Positions 48,141-61,334 of a stretch of 64,000 nt of DNA are shown in pieces; position 1 is the first letter of the stretch; every line of letters begins with the position of its first letter. Below the pieces are notes generated by a model. That model saw nothing but the letters and a program-made list of their open reading frames with translations, had not been told where the DNA came from and did not search any database. Made by a program: the position numbers and the translations under genes. The DNA is from Opisthorchis felineus (taxonomy: Eukaryota; Platyhelminthes; Trematoda; Opisthorchiida; Opisthorchiidae). The DNA lies in the NCBI GenBank assembly GCA_004794785.1, contig SJOL01009447.1, positions 264,337 to 328,336 of the forward strand, given 5' to 3'.

Positions 48141-51100
48141 CAGTATAAGGAATCGATTTAGAAGATAAATAGGACTGTTTCGTAATACAACCCATAGAAA
48201 AACTCAACAGGTGACTAGTTGCTGGCTCCAAAGCTGAAGCACCAATAGATTCTGCGTAAATTCTGAATAATCGTTTCCTAAGTGCATGTGTTCAAAACGC
48301 TTTCCATCAAAATCAATCAAAGATTCCAATTATCTATGTCAATCACGATATAGTTCCTGGCCTAGTCACCACAAATTTAGATGAGGCGTGACCAACTTCG
48401 CCAGGGGTCAAACGCCAATCTTGACTTAAGGGTGCGGTAAACAACGCCATCTGGTTGCTGCGTCGTTGGCTAAAAGTAGTGCGTATTTGCCACAGGTGAG
48501 GTAACTGATGTGACTCTGAAAGAATGTCCATTTTCTGTCTAAGGCACCAAGCTGCATTTGCTAGGAAGGGGTGGAGCCCGAACGATTTGTTTCCTGCACA
48601 TGTGTGGACTATCTGTCAGTTAAGAAGTCGGTGAAAATTTTTATACACGTATTCTAGGTAACATGGTGTGTATCTTTTAATAAAGTGCTATCCACGATGG
48701 ATTCACGAGGTGTATTCTATTATCTCATAACGTTTCTTCAAAATTCAAACTTCAGTGCACTTGTTTCTTTTTTCTAAAACGATTAGGGTTATTTGTTACT
48801 ATCAGAGACTGATCCTCGAAGTCGCAAAGCGAATTTCAAGTGATGTGACACTACTGTTTTTCCGTAGGTCAATGGAAACATTATGCAAAAGATGATGCGC
48901 ATCTGAAAAATCTGCATGAATTTTTCGGGGGCCCATTTGTATGGAAAAGGCCTAGTGACCATTTCAGTGAGGATACAAAACCAGCAATGTGTATACCACT
49001 GAGAGTGTAAAGTCATGATCAAGTCAGTTCAAATTCTTGGTTGGTCACCGATGCACTACCGAGCAAATATCCTATTCACTGGGAAAAATAAATATGAGGG
49101 CCGCTCAGTGGACGAGTTCAAAGACAGCATGAATTCGATTTCAAGCGATTGTTGTTCAGAAACTTTGGACTACTGCTTTGCGTATCGATGAAAGAAGTGA
49201 ATAATACTGTTGAAACTATGATGAAATGCAAATATCGATTCTCTGGATGTGTTTATTTTAACCCGAATGTTCATCTCCGGCGCGTTTATCAGCCGATCAG
49301 CATTAGTGCCGCATTACCGTTAATCAGCACTCAGAAACTAAGCTAGCCAATTTTGAAATGAAAATGCCCCTCTGTCAGTTCCCGATATTTGTTGGCGCGT
49401 TTCCAAGGGGCTTGTGCTAATGCGGAAAACGATGGTTACATACATTTAATGAAATGGCCGTACGGTGACTCTTTTAAGATGTGAAATTCCACATGGCATC
49501 TGAATTTTACCATGACTTTTTTATATATAAGCGGCGACATTGCTGCCAGCGACATAGGAGTGAGTAGTACTCAACCTCAAACACGATCAGGTCTTTTGGT
49601 TATTTGAAGGTAGGTACTCAAGGAGAATTCCCCCGACTTGTTACGATAGAGCTAGGGAAGAATAAGCAAGATCTATCAGCCTCTTGGACATCTGCCCATA
49701 TTTTGACCTGGATAACTTAACACTTGTCCTTCTTCTTTCAAAGTGTGTTGTGTTCCAATCTCTTCAATTTCATTTCTTCGCCTATTGACTCAAGTGAACA
49801 TAATTCAAACATGTGCTGAATGCCCATCAGAAAATGAAAACCTTGTTATCTTAAGGAACTGAATCGTATAACTTAAACATGTAAGGCTGCACAAACAGAG
49901 GGGTGTGTACAACACTTTGAGATGTACACTTAATAATTTTCCAGCTAGAATGACGGTTCTTTTCGAACAGCGAGTGCCGAAGAGTTTCTCCAGCGGAGGG
50001 TGGGGTTTGCAGAGGTGTAAGACCAGTTGAAATAGGAACAGCACAAACGAAAGTACAAGGATAGTGGTCAGAACATGCCTTGTTTGTGTCCGAGATAACA
50101 CACGTTACCACATTTCAGTTGTACTCGTACAAATCAATCTGCCAGCCACCAAGCAAGGGAAGTCACTCAACGACAGTCACCCACTGCAGTCGCAGAAGTC
50201 CATCACATTGTTAGACCCTGTCCAGTCTAACTGCCAACACTTTGCCCGTATCCCACCCAAAAATCGATGAGAAACTCAGTTGAGAACAAAGACATTTTAA
50301 CTAGTGGGAAGCAGCAATTGCAATTGAAACAGCAGCTGCCGTTGAACACTTAAAACAACCTCTTCACACGATTTTGAGGACGACTGTCAGTTCGCAACAT
50401 TTGTGAGAATATCCAACTCCTACGGTTTTTTTCTATGTGTTTGTGTATTCGACATTCAGAGGTGACTGAAAAAAATGGATCTGGGTGGAAAATTAGGAAC
50501 AAAAATGTTTCGGCTTGCCTAACGCCCAACGTCGTTACCCGAATTATAAAGAAACAAAGAATCTGGCTTTATTCCGTAGAAAAAGATTCTACCGCATGCT
50601 GGGCTTGTTTTTGTCACAGCTTGGTTGACCGTCTGTTTTGCAAACGGCAAAATCCAGATCACTTCCCAAGCTGACAAGGCTACGGTTTTACCCTTGAATG
50701 AATGGAATGCAAACAGATGACCAGAGCAGACGCATCAGCAGCTCCTATCTATGAAGTTAGCTAGCTTACTATTTGGATGTCGTTTGTCTCTGGAGCTTAT
50801 GATAATGTGGTTGGAATTTACTTCATACTACTGATAAGAAAACTTCCCTAAGTTTGTAAAGGTCGTACCAGCATATTCATTTTATTTAACCAAATTCTCG
50901 TTGTTATATGACTGTGTACACTAAACAGCCGCTACAGCTACTGTCTCAAAAGGATCCGGATAAGCTGTGCCTCACTGATCGGAGAAGCTGCTAAATGTGT
51001 AAGTCCTGATTGCGGTTAAGAGTGAATCCAAACCAAAACAAACCGGACAATCCTGTAGCCTAAGATTTCAAATTAACACCTTCGAACTGCCGCATACAAT

Positions 51101-54100
51101 AGCATGCCCTCTGATTTGAAAAAAACGGATCACCAACGACCTTAAGTTGGTAGTGATGTCATGACAGACCATCACAATAACCGTTATTTCTAAAAAAACG
51201 CTTACATAAAGTCCCGTAGCATACAGACAAATATTAACCAACTGTAAGGCTTTGCGTACTGCACAACAAACACAGTGCATAACTTACCGGAGTGACAGCT
51301 ATTGGGTGTCATTAGATCTTCTCGAGGACGTAAAATTACCAGATGCTTCACCTCTAAAAATAGTCAAAAATCGCAAAGTAGCCTTGCTCAACGGCAGGTC
51401 AAAGCATTTTCTGCAGCTCGTTCCCTCCTATAAGATTGACCCATTTCGGCTGAGCCTTTCAACGGCCGGTGTATCTTTGGGGGAGGGTCGATCTAAACAA
51501 TCCAGTCAAGTGATTGTTTGCTAATGGTTAGGAAACGGTCTCAGGAAATGGTATTTCGGGTGATTTAAGTACCTCCGCCTGAGATGCGGACTAGTTAAGA
51601 ACAACTGCATCATGTCATTTTTATCGGCGACGCAAAGAAGTTTCATCCGTCAGAAAAGTTGCCACTAAATGATTGAAGATAAAGAGTAATGTTTCAAGGT
51701 GGAGTAATATAGAATGCCTTGCATACTCGTAATTTTAAATTCAACCCAGATATTTGTCCACAACGAGGTGAATAGCTTCTACAACACGCGCCTTCTGATC
51801 GAAAAATAGGCTGTTTATTTTTCCACATTCGGTGTAAATCCTGACGGACAAGGAATTGTACATCTACTCAAGTCTGCCTAATCAGGTTCACCAGACTGAT
51901 GATGAAAACCTACCGAAAAAATCTGCCGAATTATTCTAGCTGACATGTTATTGACCGGATAGCAAGATCTGCACCATGTTAAGGATGAAACATTCCACAT
52001 CTCAGTGGCTTTTGCAGACAGTTCACTGAAAATAAAATCTGACATATTAAGCATTGTCATGCGTCTGCCGAAGCTGCAGTATGGTCGGGAACGGTGAACA
52101 ACCTGAATATTTGCTCGTTTCCTATTGGTCAACCAACTTTTTTGTTTCTCAACGAGAAAAGATATCAGACAAACCTCATCCTCTCCTTTGATTTCCTTTA
52201 TCCTTCTCCAGATAAGCACGTCAATTGTGTGCGTAGTAATCCAAGACTAATCAAATGATAATTAGTTGTTGGGACGGAAATTGCTGTCTCCGTGCTCACG
52301 TTCCCAACTACTAATTTGTTTTGCGACCACAGATTTTTTGACTTAGATATCAATTACTGTTCCAAGTCAAGTCGATCATTGACTGGTATCAGCTGACTGC
52401 ACGAATAATCTCGCCCGTTGTCCCAAGAGGAGGACAGTGAACAGCCAACAGTGAGATAAACTCAAATTGTCCGTGTACGCACTTAGTGCTACAGAGTGGT
52501 ATGCACGCGAGGACTGTACTAGCCGTTCAACGGTTTTTCCGTCTATCCTCAAAGGCCATCTTCGAAATACACGCTAATATTATCGAAAAGCTTGGTTTCT
52601 CTGGGTTTACTGAGGACCGTTTGTTAGGCACCTACTCAGCACGAGGTGATCTAACTAATAAGACCCCGAGAATGATAGACATTTAAGCCGTGTTTCTGAC
52701 AGGCTCGCATTTCAAATGAACCAAAAGCTTATTCCGAGTGAACGCATTGCACGCTAAACAATAGGGTAACAGTGGTTTAAAACTAGTGGGCTCTGTAGAG
52801 CACTGAATAGATAATTTACGACAACCGTGGTAGCTGCATGATACATGGAAGTTTTACTAGCTGGAAATACTAAATAAAATGAATTGGAAGTGTTATAGTG
52901 GGATGAAGGCGAAGTTTACCTTCCTGTTAAAGACCTCGGAAGAGCGGTTTTAAAAAAGAATCAAAGCTTTGTAGAAACTCTAAAACATTTTAAGAAACCA
53001 TCAAGAAACGTATGCGCTCATTGTTCAGTTACTTTCCCAGTAGTGAGAATGGAAGAATTGTCAAATAGCGTTGGTAGTTACACTCTACTGCTGATGGCAA
53101 CGTCATGGAGACCCTTAACCTTGGAACTTCTTGTGCATGTTCATGCACAGTGTCAATCCAACAAGGCAACTTCGACTACCCGCTGGTACTGCACCAACGT
53201 TTTCTGTTACCATGCTGTCCGCGTCCACGTCATCGTCATTTACAGATGAGATAATCATTGTTCAGGATGCGATGAGGCGATGTGATGCACTGTGTCAGCC
53301 CTTTTTTGGGACAAGGGCATGTTCAAATCTCAGTCACACAATTAATACAAGCCGGACGGTATTCCACGCGGAAGTGTGCTGTGGTGAAAGGAACAGCTGT
53401 GGTCCCGGTACAACACCACTTGGTGTGCCAATGGCGACTGCAACAACATCGTAAAACGTGAAGACAACGTGTAAACGAAAAGCAAACTTAACCAGAGCAA
53501 ACCAAAGAAGAACAGAATGCCGCATCAGCTGTGACTGTTTCGTCAACGGGAAAAATTCTGTTAAACATGCTCGGTGGAAACCGTGGGCGTGATTCCAGCT
53601 AGGCGGAGGGAGGTGTTGTGTGGTTGCAAGCTTCAAGCAATTAAATAAAAGCACTAACTAGGCATAAAGCTTTTAACAAATTTCTGCTTATTTATTGGTA
53701 CCCCGCAGATAAGTTGGAAATTCAAAAAGAAATATTAGAAATTTCTACTGAAGTTTATATCACAACCTACTGAAATACAAAAGAGTAAAAGGCGGTTTTA
53801 GTAATTATCCGAGATTCTTTGAAGTAGCTTTCAGTCACAGATTTGACTGGATACATAGATTAGATACATTTTGGGGGGAGGGAGAGAAAATGTTTGTCTA
53901 AGAGTTAAGACTAATTCAGACAGCGACAAGTAATGTATCGAAAATTTGCGCACTTGTGAGCAATCAGTGAAGGTGGGTGTAATCTCGGACAAAACCAAGG
54001 TTTATTGCCTCAGACCGATGGAAGATAACAGTCCGTTAGAAACAACAAATCTGTAAGGGCTCTTTAGCTTTTGCTTAGATTAGGGAGTAGAAAGTGGTGG

Positions 54101-56047
54101 TGACGCGTTCCGCCGCAAGCAGACCTGGATACTTGACTGTGGTTTGTAGAAACTGGTCATTCCTTTCATGAATGTGGTTCTTGCATGGACAAAAGTTTTG
54201 CGTGGACATACTGTATCGGTTTGCCAGCCAATTGGAAATTTAGCTCAATCCTGGACACGCAAACTAGCGTTTCACCTTTAAAACAACCTAACTGGAGTAT
54301 TTGTCTGCTAGCAACGTGATGATTATTCTGGTTATGGCGTTGCGCTGATAGAACATAGTTCGCAGGTGTCCGTAATAAGTACCCAACAAGGATAATTTCA
54401 CTGAGACAAACCTATGCAGTATGCTGAACGGTCTTTTCCACACAAACCCTGTTCACCAGGAAACAAAGGCCTTTCGCAAGCTCGCTGTGAAACACGAACC
54501 GAAGTTATGCATATCGGCTCAAAAGTTCTCATGCGGTGTTTCGATAAACATTGCAAACAACCTAGCGGACGTTTGCAGCATGAAATGGGTTTAAACTACT
54601 CGCACTGCTATCAGTAGACATTAAGGAGCTGTCCACAAGACAGACTAGACTCATAGAATGTGATATAGCACACGAGAATTCCTGTTTTGACTCCTCAGTA
54701 GCAAACTGTAGGTCTCTTGTTTCGGGTGGGCCAATCAGGAAAAGAACAAAAGCCCATTTGTTCTTCCGGTGGAAATAATATGTTTCTGAAAGCCCGAAGT
54801 GTCTGAGGCACCAAAACCATACTTGTAAGTGAGACTGACTCGTACTTGTAAAAATGATATGTTCTGAATACATTTGTACGATATCGTCAAGGATGACATC
54901 TAGCTCTCCTGTATACCATTTTAGCGTTATATTATGATATTTTGGTAACTGTCTTTAGTCAAATGCCAGGTGAATTTAGGACTAAGGCGTTCCACGAAAT
55001 ACTCAGGCTTTCACAAGAAACAGGAAGCTTTGAACACCTATCCCTCATAAAACGTTTACCCTCGACAATTTCAGCCCTCTATCACAACCCGCTGTCATTA
55101 TTGTCGGGTAATTTCTGAATTTTCGTCCAAAAATTGCATGGATGCACGAACGCCTAGAATGGTATTGAACTCAAGTAAACATTAGAGAACCTCATGCAGT
55201 CTAAAGGTTAACAGCTAGTAAACATATTTGAGAATTTTGTTGCTAAACTAGCCTGCGGAAGTAAAGGAAACATGTGAGGCTCGTAACAGTACACTAGGTA
55301 CCGAGTCAGGATGGACAGGATATCGAAATATGCGCAGAATCATCGATTTCCGGTGTCACGCACTTCCAAAAGTCATCGGAAAACCAAAAGCGGGTTGCGG
55401 CTGCAATTCTACGAAGTTATTCAGAACCAGAAATATGCACATCCTGTGCGTGTTGATTAGACACCTATCTCATCGTTCAATATAAATCCCATGGGAGGAC
55501 GAGTAAATGCATATCCGTCGGAACACCCATACAGATGATTTCAGTAAAATTCTAGTTTGGCGGATTTGATGATCTGCCGCATCTCTGATGGCTAGAAAAA
55601 ACCGTGGGCTGCGCCAAATCTACATAAAGAGATGGAAAACATGTTGGATTTAGATGAAGCCTTTCTCGTAAAACATAAACGTTGTCGTTTGGAGATGAAC
55701 ACTACCCACTACGTTAAACTGCGTGACAGAACTTTGGTCCCAAAGCTGCCCACACAATGGACAGCTTACGTCGGAAGTTTAAATCACTATGTTGAATATC
55801 GTATCGGAAAATTTCCCTAAAGAACGTTATTCGTTATACGGACGCTATCGTCTTTGATCCAATAGGGCACGCTTCTAAGAAAATCCAACAAAACTCATGC
55901 GTCCTCCACCTGAGAACCCATCACTCGTGAAGCCAATCATCAACGGATCACTTGGCGTAAACCACACGATTAAAGAATCGGCGGCGCTACATCCTATCAA
56001 GAGGCAATTTAAACCTTCTGGTGATATGTCCTTCGCGGTCGTGCACT
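48141..56047. other. Upstream region of robo: no other gene found
   Basis: Any robo promoter and 5' UTR exon should lie here. A donor-like CCG|GTAAGT (minus strand, exon edge at 51288) is one possible leader-exon end. A TATATAA-containing site lies at about 49530, but its orientation and role are unclear. Hydrophobic minus-strand frames at 49805-50111 overlap in two frames and look like chance products of T-rich DNA. Confidence 0.45.
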
Positions 56048-56170
56048 ATTGTTTCCAGCTTCGAACCGAGGCACCGCACGCTCTGATTCTCTTAGAGGTT
56101 TGAGAGGTGTGCACTGCTGAGCATCCCCAACAGGGAGAGAACTGCTGTATGACGTTTCTGGACTTCTTAA
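56048..56170 (+). mobile_element. Family S SINE fragment
   Basis: A box B-like CTTCGAACCGAGGC is followed by GGTGTGCACTGCTGAGCATC and then TTTCTGGACTTC, in the same order and spacing as the 62.9-kb copy from box B to the end of the ribozyme module. CTGATGA has become CTGAGCA. The tRNA-like 5' part is not recognisable. Confidence 0.5.
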
Positions 56171-57723
56171 TACAAACTAATTTTACTTAAGGGATGAAAT
56201 TTGGACGAAAATTTGCCTTAATATTTTGAAAGTCCGTCACTCATGCCATTCACGGAAATCATACTATCCTACCTCAGATCTCCGAAACTGTGGTTGCCGC
56301 CATAAGGACAACAATGCGTAGACAGTGCCCATTATCGAATAGCCGGTGGTTCCACACTGACAGTTGCACCTGGGTTGGTTTTGGCTTCTTCTGTCTCCTC
56401 TTCAATCAGCTTGCACACAAAATACTGCACCGGTCGAGTTGGTGACTTCTTCTAAGGAACCAGCTTCTTAATATGCATCATTGATGGATAGATTTCACAA
56501 CGTTTTCACATCTTATCAGTGCATCGAGTTTACTTTCGTGTTCGGGAGCAGCCCAACTATGAGCTCCGGAGGAAATCGGTTCGGAGAAGGTGGGTCTATA
56601 AGCCCTGGCTTTTATTTGCAACCACTTGCGTGACTATGAGCTACTTGCGCCAAAGAGCGAAATCGTGTGTTAAACCTTGTTCGTAGGAATACAGGCGAGG
56701 TTTCTAAAACCTATTGAGGTTAGTGGGATGTAAGAGCAAGTGATTCACAGGCACAAGCAGACAAACCCATTCACACGCATCCCAAAGACACATGAAAAGG
56801 ACAAAGTATCCCTTCACTATCAGGGTATATAAACTCGTGTATACAAATATGGTGAAAGCACGCATGACTGACCAGTCGATAAGGGGACAGCTTTTGGACA
56901 GATAAAACAAAATACTGTCATCAAAGAAACGGGGGACATGTGCGGTTGTTTGAAACGAAGTCCAACGAAGGTGACTTGAGCAGACCGCTGTGAGTGATAG
57001 TGAATGGGGCTCGGGTGAGTCATTCAGCATCCTATGAGCGAATACGAATGTCAGTAGAACAAAGCTCATGAACAGTCCCGGTTTGATTTATGCTAATGAA
57101 TAATAGATGCAAACGTTTTTCGTCACCTACCCATAAAAACGGGTACTTTCGGGGATGACGTCCGAAAACACACGGAGAACGAAAAAGATATCTCCATTAT
57201 ATGGTAGAGTTATTTTATGAAAAATTCACTAACCATCGAGTTGGCAAGTGCCTTTAAGAGCATGTGGTTATGAGTGGACCATCATCCCATCTACAATAGT
57301 GGTTGTCCAACCTTGGAATTTCGAATGACCCCCTTTAACATATTCGTCATACCGACATCTCCCTCCATTTGTCTATGAAAAATATCATTGGTCGGAATAA
57401 CATCTCATTTGGTACAATGCGTTGGACTGCATTATTATCTGTAACGCATAAGTGGAGCGGAAGCATACGCAGTTTGTGACAGACTGCACATGGTTTTGCA
57501 GCTATCTCATCGAATCTGTCCATGAGTGATGAGCACAGACTAACAAAGAAGTGCACTCTCTTGTAGTGCATTACAGCTCAGTTGTTCATTTGTTTCAAAT
57601 GACGAATTCAGCAACAGTGATAATAAGTGAGACCAATATAATACGATTGTTAATAATTTCTGGGTCTACGATAACCCTGGTAACTACATTGATATCGTCG
57701 TTCAGCTGCAACACTCGGTCCCT

Positions 57724-57872
57724 AGCTGTCATGCCACCCGAAGGGGGCAGTGGGGGTACTTCCAGGTTGCCCAACACTAGACAGGAGCATCCGAGATGCA
57801 GAGAATGGGTTCGAACGACGAACTTTCCAGTCAGCAAGTTCGCACCGTGGCCACTGAGCCATCACGAGCTCA
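57724..57872 (-). mobile_element. Family A tRNA-derived SINE, second copy
   Basis: This is in the same orientation and arrangement as the 39.7-kb copy: box A-like TGGCTCAGTGGCCACGG, box B-like TTCGAACCCA, then a body with TAGTGTTGGGCAACCTGG and CCCCTTCGGGTGGCATG. The two copies are easily aligned over about 145 bp with scattered substitutions, as expected for old SINE insertions. Confidence 0.7.
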
Positions 57873-58964
57873 GATTAAGACTGACTGTTGTTCAGCAAAT
57901 CATCTGGTATTGAAAACTGAAGTCGAGGAGCAGAGATATTCGAATGTTTTTCCTGTGCTTTTCAACTTTAATCATCCGAATTTGCCGCTAAGTCAGCCGT
58001 AAACTCCTAGCTTTATTATGCCCTTTTTTTCCACTCATACGCATTCACTGTCAATGCATTTTGTCTACGAATTACCAGAAATCCGGTTGATTCGGCCTGG
58101 AACACAGCTTCATACCGGCTGGTTTAACTTCCATGTTGACTAATCTGCATCCAAGAACTTGCGCATGCATGCGGTGTCCCCGTATAAAGTGACAGAACAA
58201 TACAATAGGACAAGCCAGCTGAACATGATGGGATGCAGTAAAGTGATTTACTTCAAACTGGTTTTTGACCAAAGCCCATGCACACCACAGTTTATCCTCC
58301 GTGAAATGCAGCTTTCATATGTATGCGGGTGTTTTTCTACAGGCCACACAACGTTTCGCAAACGGGCTGGTATTCCATGGCGGCTTTTGATCACCTTCGC
58401 CTAGTGAAGTCACCCAAAAATACCATTTGTTATTGTGTCCGGTTGTTCTCCTACAACCATTCATTCTGTCCTTGTGAGCCAGAGACAAATATATGACATG
58501 TTCTTCCTATCCACCCTTTACTTAGTGTGGGATGTGGAGAGCCAGTGCATTTAGAAACCGCGTTCCCAGGTTCCCCGATGGTCATTACTACCTGTGCGGT
58601 AGTACTGCCATGTTTCGTCTGCCAACCAAATACATTCTGGTAATCAATCTTCTCCCATGCGCGCTCTCCCAACCTTTGAGGAAATAGACCAGGTGGTTTT
58701 ATTAATAAATTGATTGTTTAATGAAGCAAATAAATCAACACAGCGAGCCAATGATGTAGGTAGCGCGTGAGTCTGACAAGTTCGCCTGCAGTGAGCTTAT
58801 ACAGGTCGGTTGTTTGAAAAATCACGTTAGGCTGTTTCAGGCTCGGGATTTTTATCCTCTAAGCCGGGTAGTACTGTACACTTGTTTCATTCTGGTTGGG
58901 AATCATTAGCAACAAGTGATTAATAGCGACATTTAGAGAAGTGTGAACCCAAACTATGTGATAT

Positions 58965-59000
58965 TCGTTCACGAGTGGCTTATCGGCAGCATTTAAAAAG
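58965..59000 (-). mobile_element. Family S SINE left-end fragment
   Basis: Read on the minus strand, ATGCTGCCGATAAGCCACTC then GTG matches the left ends of the copies at 41.2 and 32.8 kb. Nothing after the left end is preserved. Confidence 0.35.
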
Positions 59001-60952
59001 TGTACGGCGTCACCGTTTTCAGTCAGCCAGTTCATCTCACGTGATCTCGCTTTGGCTGACTTTTCGGGTTACAGTTTCCCATAAGGGAAGCCAATGCAAT
59101 CCATTGTTTTTCCCTATCTTACGAGTTTACTTATAGTATATAGGTTTGTTTTTAGTTGAAACCAAATTAATTGATACGGTCACCTACTACTGCTTAATAC
59201 TAACACAATTTACAATCCTGTGAGTCCCGCTCAACTTCTCCTCATGTGAACATTACTCACAGCTGTCATGCCCAGTTAGACTGGACGAGTGAGCGAGATA
59301 GTTGGCGTGCACAAGCAAATTATCTTTTCGTGGCCGCTGTCTCATCAATGTTATTTGCTTAATGTAAAGTTACATGTTGTTTGTCAGATGCTTTCCGTTG
59401 ACATGATTAGTCATCAACGAAAAATCCTGTTGGTGACATTGTGTTTGAGTCGAAAAATAATTACACGTACATTATGATGTGGTTCAGTCCCCTTGTCCTT
59501 ACCACGAAGTTCAGCCTACTCATTGCAGGCTCCATTAGGTTTGTTGTCAACAGAAATTCATGACCTACTGGCTGTCCATGGATTGTTGCATAAGCTGCCC
59601 CATCTCAATGTAGAAATCCTAAGTAGGGGACACTTATGATTCATCGTAGGCTTGTCATAAAATTCCCCCCAAGGCATCGACGTGGGACGGTCCCACCTAG
59701 CAAAAATAACGGATTTTGTGTCTGATGGAGATTTTTTCACTTATAGTAATTTCTTCCATAGTGGAGACAAATTGGTATATTTCGACCAGGGGCGGTTGAA
59801 AATAGCACAGTGAATGAACATCCGTGTTTTTTCAACTGTCTAAAAATACTTTCGCATTTTTCGGCTAGCAGTATTTAATGGCTAAATACCTTTTTGTGGT
59901 GCCTCGTAGCATTTGCTTCTTGCGACTTGCCTTCTAATTCTGGACCTGTAGCTGACCCGAAATCGTGCTTGTTTCACACACCCATTCTCCGTCAACATCC
60001 TATCTTATTTATCACCCTAAACAAAACAAGCATCTGATGTACAACGCAGACAGCCTTGTTTCAGACAGACCAAAAAGCTTCCTCCTGTGTTGCTGACATG
60101 CGAATTTATAAGGCCGTAGGAGTGCGGTCTATGCAAGAAGGTTCGTTACCTGAAGCCATTAGGATATTTTGAAGGCTGTAGGTAGTTGCGGGATTTGTAA
60201 AAGTTGTGCACAAATCACTGTTGTCTAAAAAGTCTACCTGATGTCCTGCTTAGTCCTCACCGAAGAGACGAAGCTCTAGACTCACTTCTCGTTCTTATAG
60301 GAGCTAATCGTCAGTACATTCCCCTGGCCGTGCCTTGCTGGGACTGAAGCTTCGGATATCTGACAAGCAGGGGAGGGGTGTAACCACTGCTTCACCGACA
60401 CACACCTAAGGCACCTGATTTATCATGCATGAACAGGCATAGAGTCGACCGCTTCAAGGCTTTGATGTAGACCAACCAAAATGTTCATGCTGAGACAGGA
60501 AGATGGCTGATCAGACAAGAGTGGTATGAGCACAAATTCTATGCAACTAGCCAGTGTTTCCCCTTCTCTCCCCTTTGGTGTGGATCTACCAGAGTGATTG
60601 CGCCAGGACAGGAGGACGACTGTTCAAACGAGAGTGATGTGAGCATGCATTCTACAGATCTCGCAATCACCCACGACTAATCAAAACTGTCCAGCAGGTT
60701 TCAAGAGTATGTGGAGCTACCTGACTGGGAAGTCCTGACAGGCACGCCAATCGATCGCCACAATCAAGTTATGTTACTGGGTCGTCGTTCGAGGCATCGG
60801 GCCTACCACTCACATCACACAAGCGTGAAAATGTTCACCTGTTCAGACGTGAAAATTCACTAGCGTCCAGCCTGCGCTGTTGGAGTAGTGGTGACAAGCT
60901 CGCATCGCACGTTAGATGTGCGGAGTTCAAATCCCGACACGGTCAAGGATAT

Positions 60953-60997
60953 GCATTGCTAATGGGCTCTAATAAGAACGAAACTCGAGTCCATTGC
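60953..60997 (+). ncRNA. Decayed hammerhead-like core, family T unit 1
   Basis: GCATTG (60953-60958) pairs with CATTGC (60992-60997) at 5 of 6 positions as stem I. The core position reads CTAATGG instead of CTGATGA. Stem II is GCTC/GAAC with one mismatch. GAAA is intact at 60980-60983. Stem III is the palindrome ACTCGAGT (60983-60990) followed by C60991, a GTC cut triplet. Loss of the essential G in CTGATGA should inactivate it. Confidence 0.45.
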
Positions 60998-61296
60998 TTC
61001 CACCTGCTTTGGTGTGCACTCACCAGGATGAGAACAGGAGAACGACTGTTCAAACAAGAGTCATGTAAGTGTGCATTCTACAAATCCAGCAAAAAATTGC
61101 CCAACAAGTTTCAAGCGTCCGTGGCGCTACCTGACTACGCCAGTCGATCGACAAGACCAAGCCGTTTGTTTGGTCGTCGTCGGAACAGTTGGCGAACCAG
61201 TCAAGTGTGAACACGTTCACCTGTTCGGACGTGATAATTCAGGTGCTTCCAGTGTGCGCTGGTGTAAGATTGATAATCCTGTCATGGCTAAATGCA

Positions 61297-61334
61297 TGCA
61301 GTTATGATGAGGACGAAACTCGATTGAGACTGCA
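61297..61334 (+). ncRNA. Decayed hammerhead-like core, family T unit 2
   Basis: TGCAG (61297-61301) pairs perfectly with CTGCA (61330-61334) as stem I. TGATGA ends at 61310 and is followed at once by GGAC and GAAACTC, so the 5' side of stem II appears deleted. CTC/GAG can form stem III, and the cut triplet is GAC instead of GTC. Position and order match the unit-1 core about 345 bp upstream. Confidence 0.4.

Larger units (their letters stand above)
56171..60479. other. Intergenic with SINE remnants only
   Basis: Apart from the family A SINE (57724) and the family S fragment (58965), no gene, RNA or clear repeat was found. The 121-codon minus frame at 56704 overlaps another frame and has no domain. 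Confidence 0.5.

Noticed and set aside
49805..50111. Hydrophobic minus-strand frames as a membrane protein
   Set aside because: Two overlapping frames cover the same T-rich DNA, with no family signature and no splice context.
51890..51930. CTGATGATGAAAACC as a hammerhead core
   Set aside because: No stem II can form between the core and the next GAAA, and no stem I partner is found.
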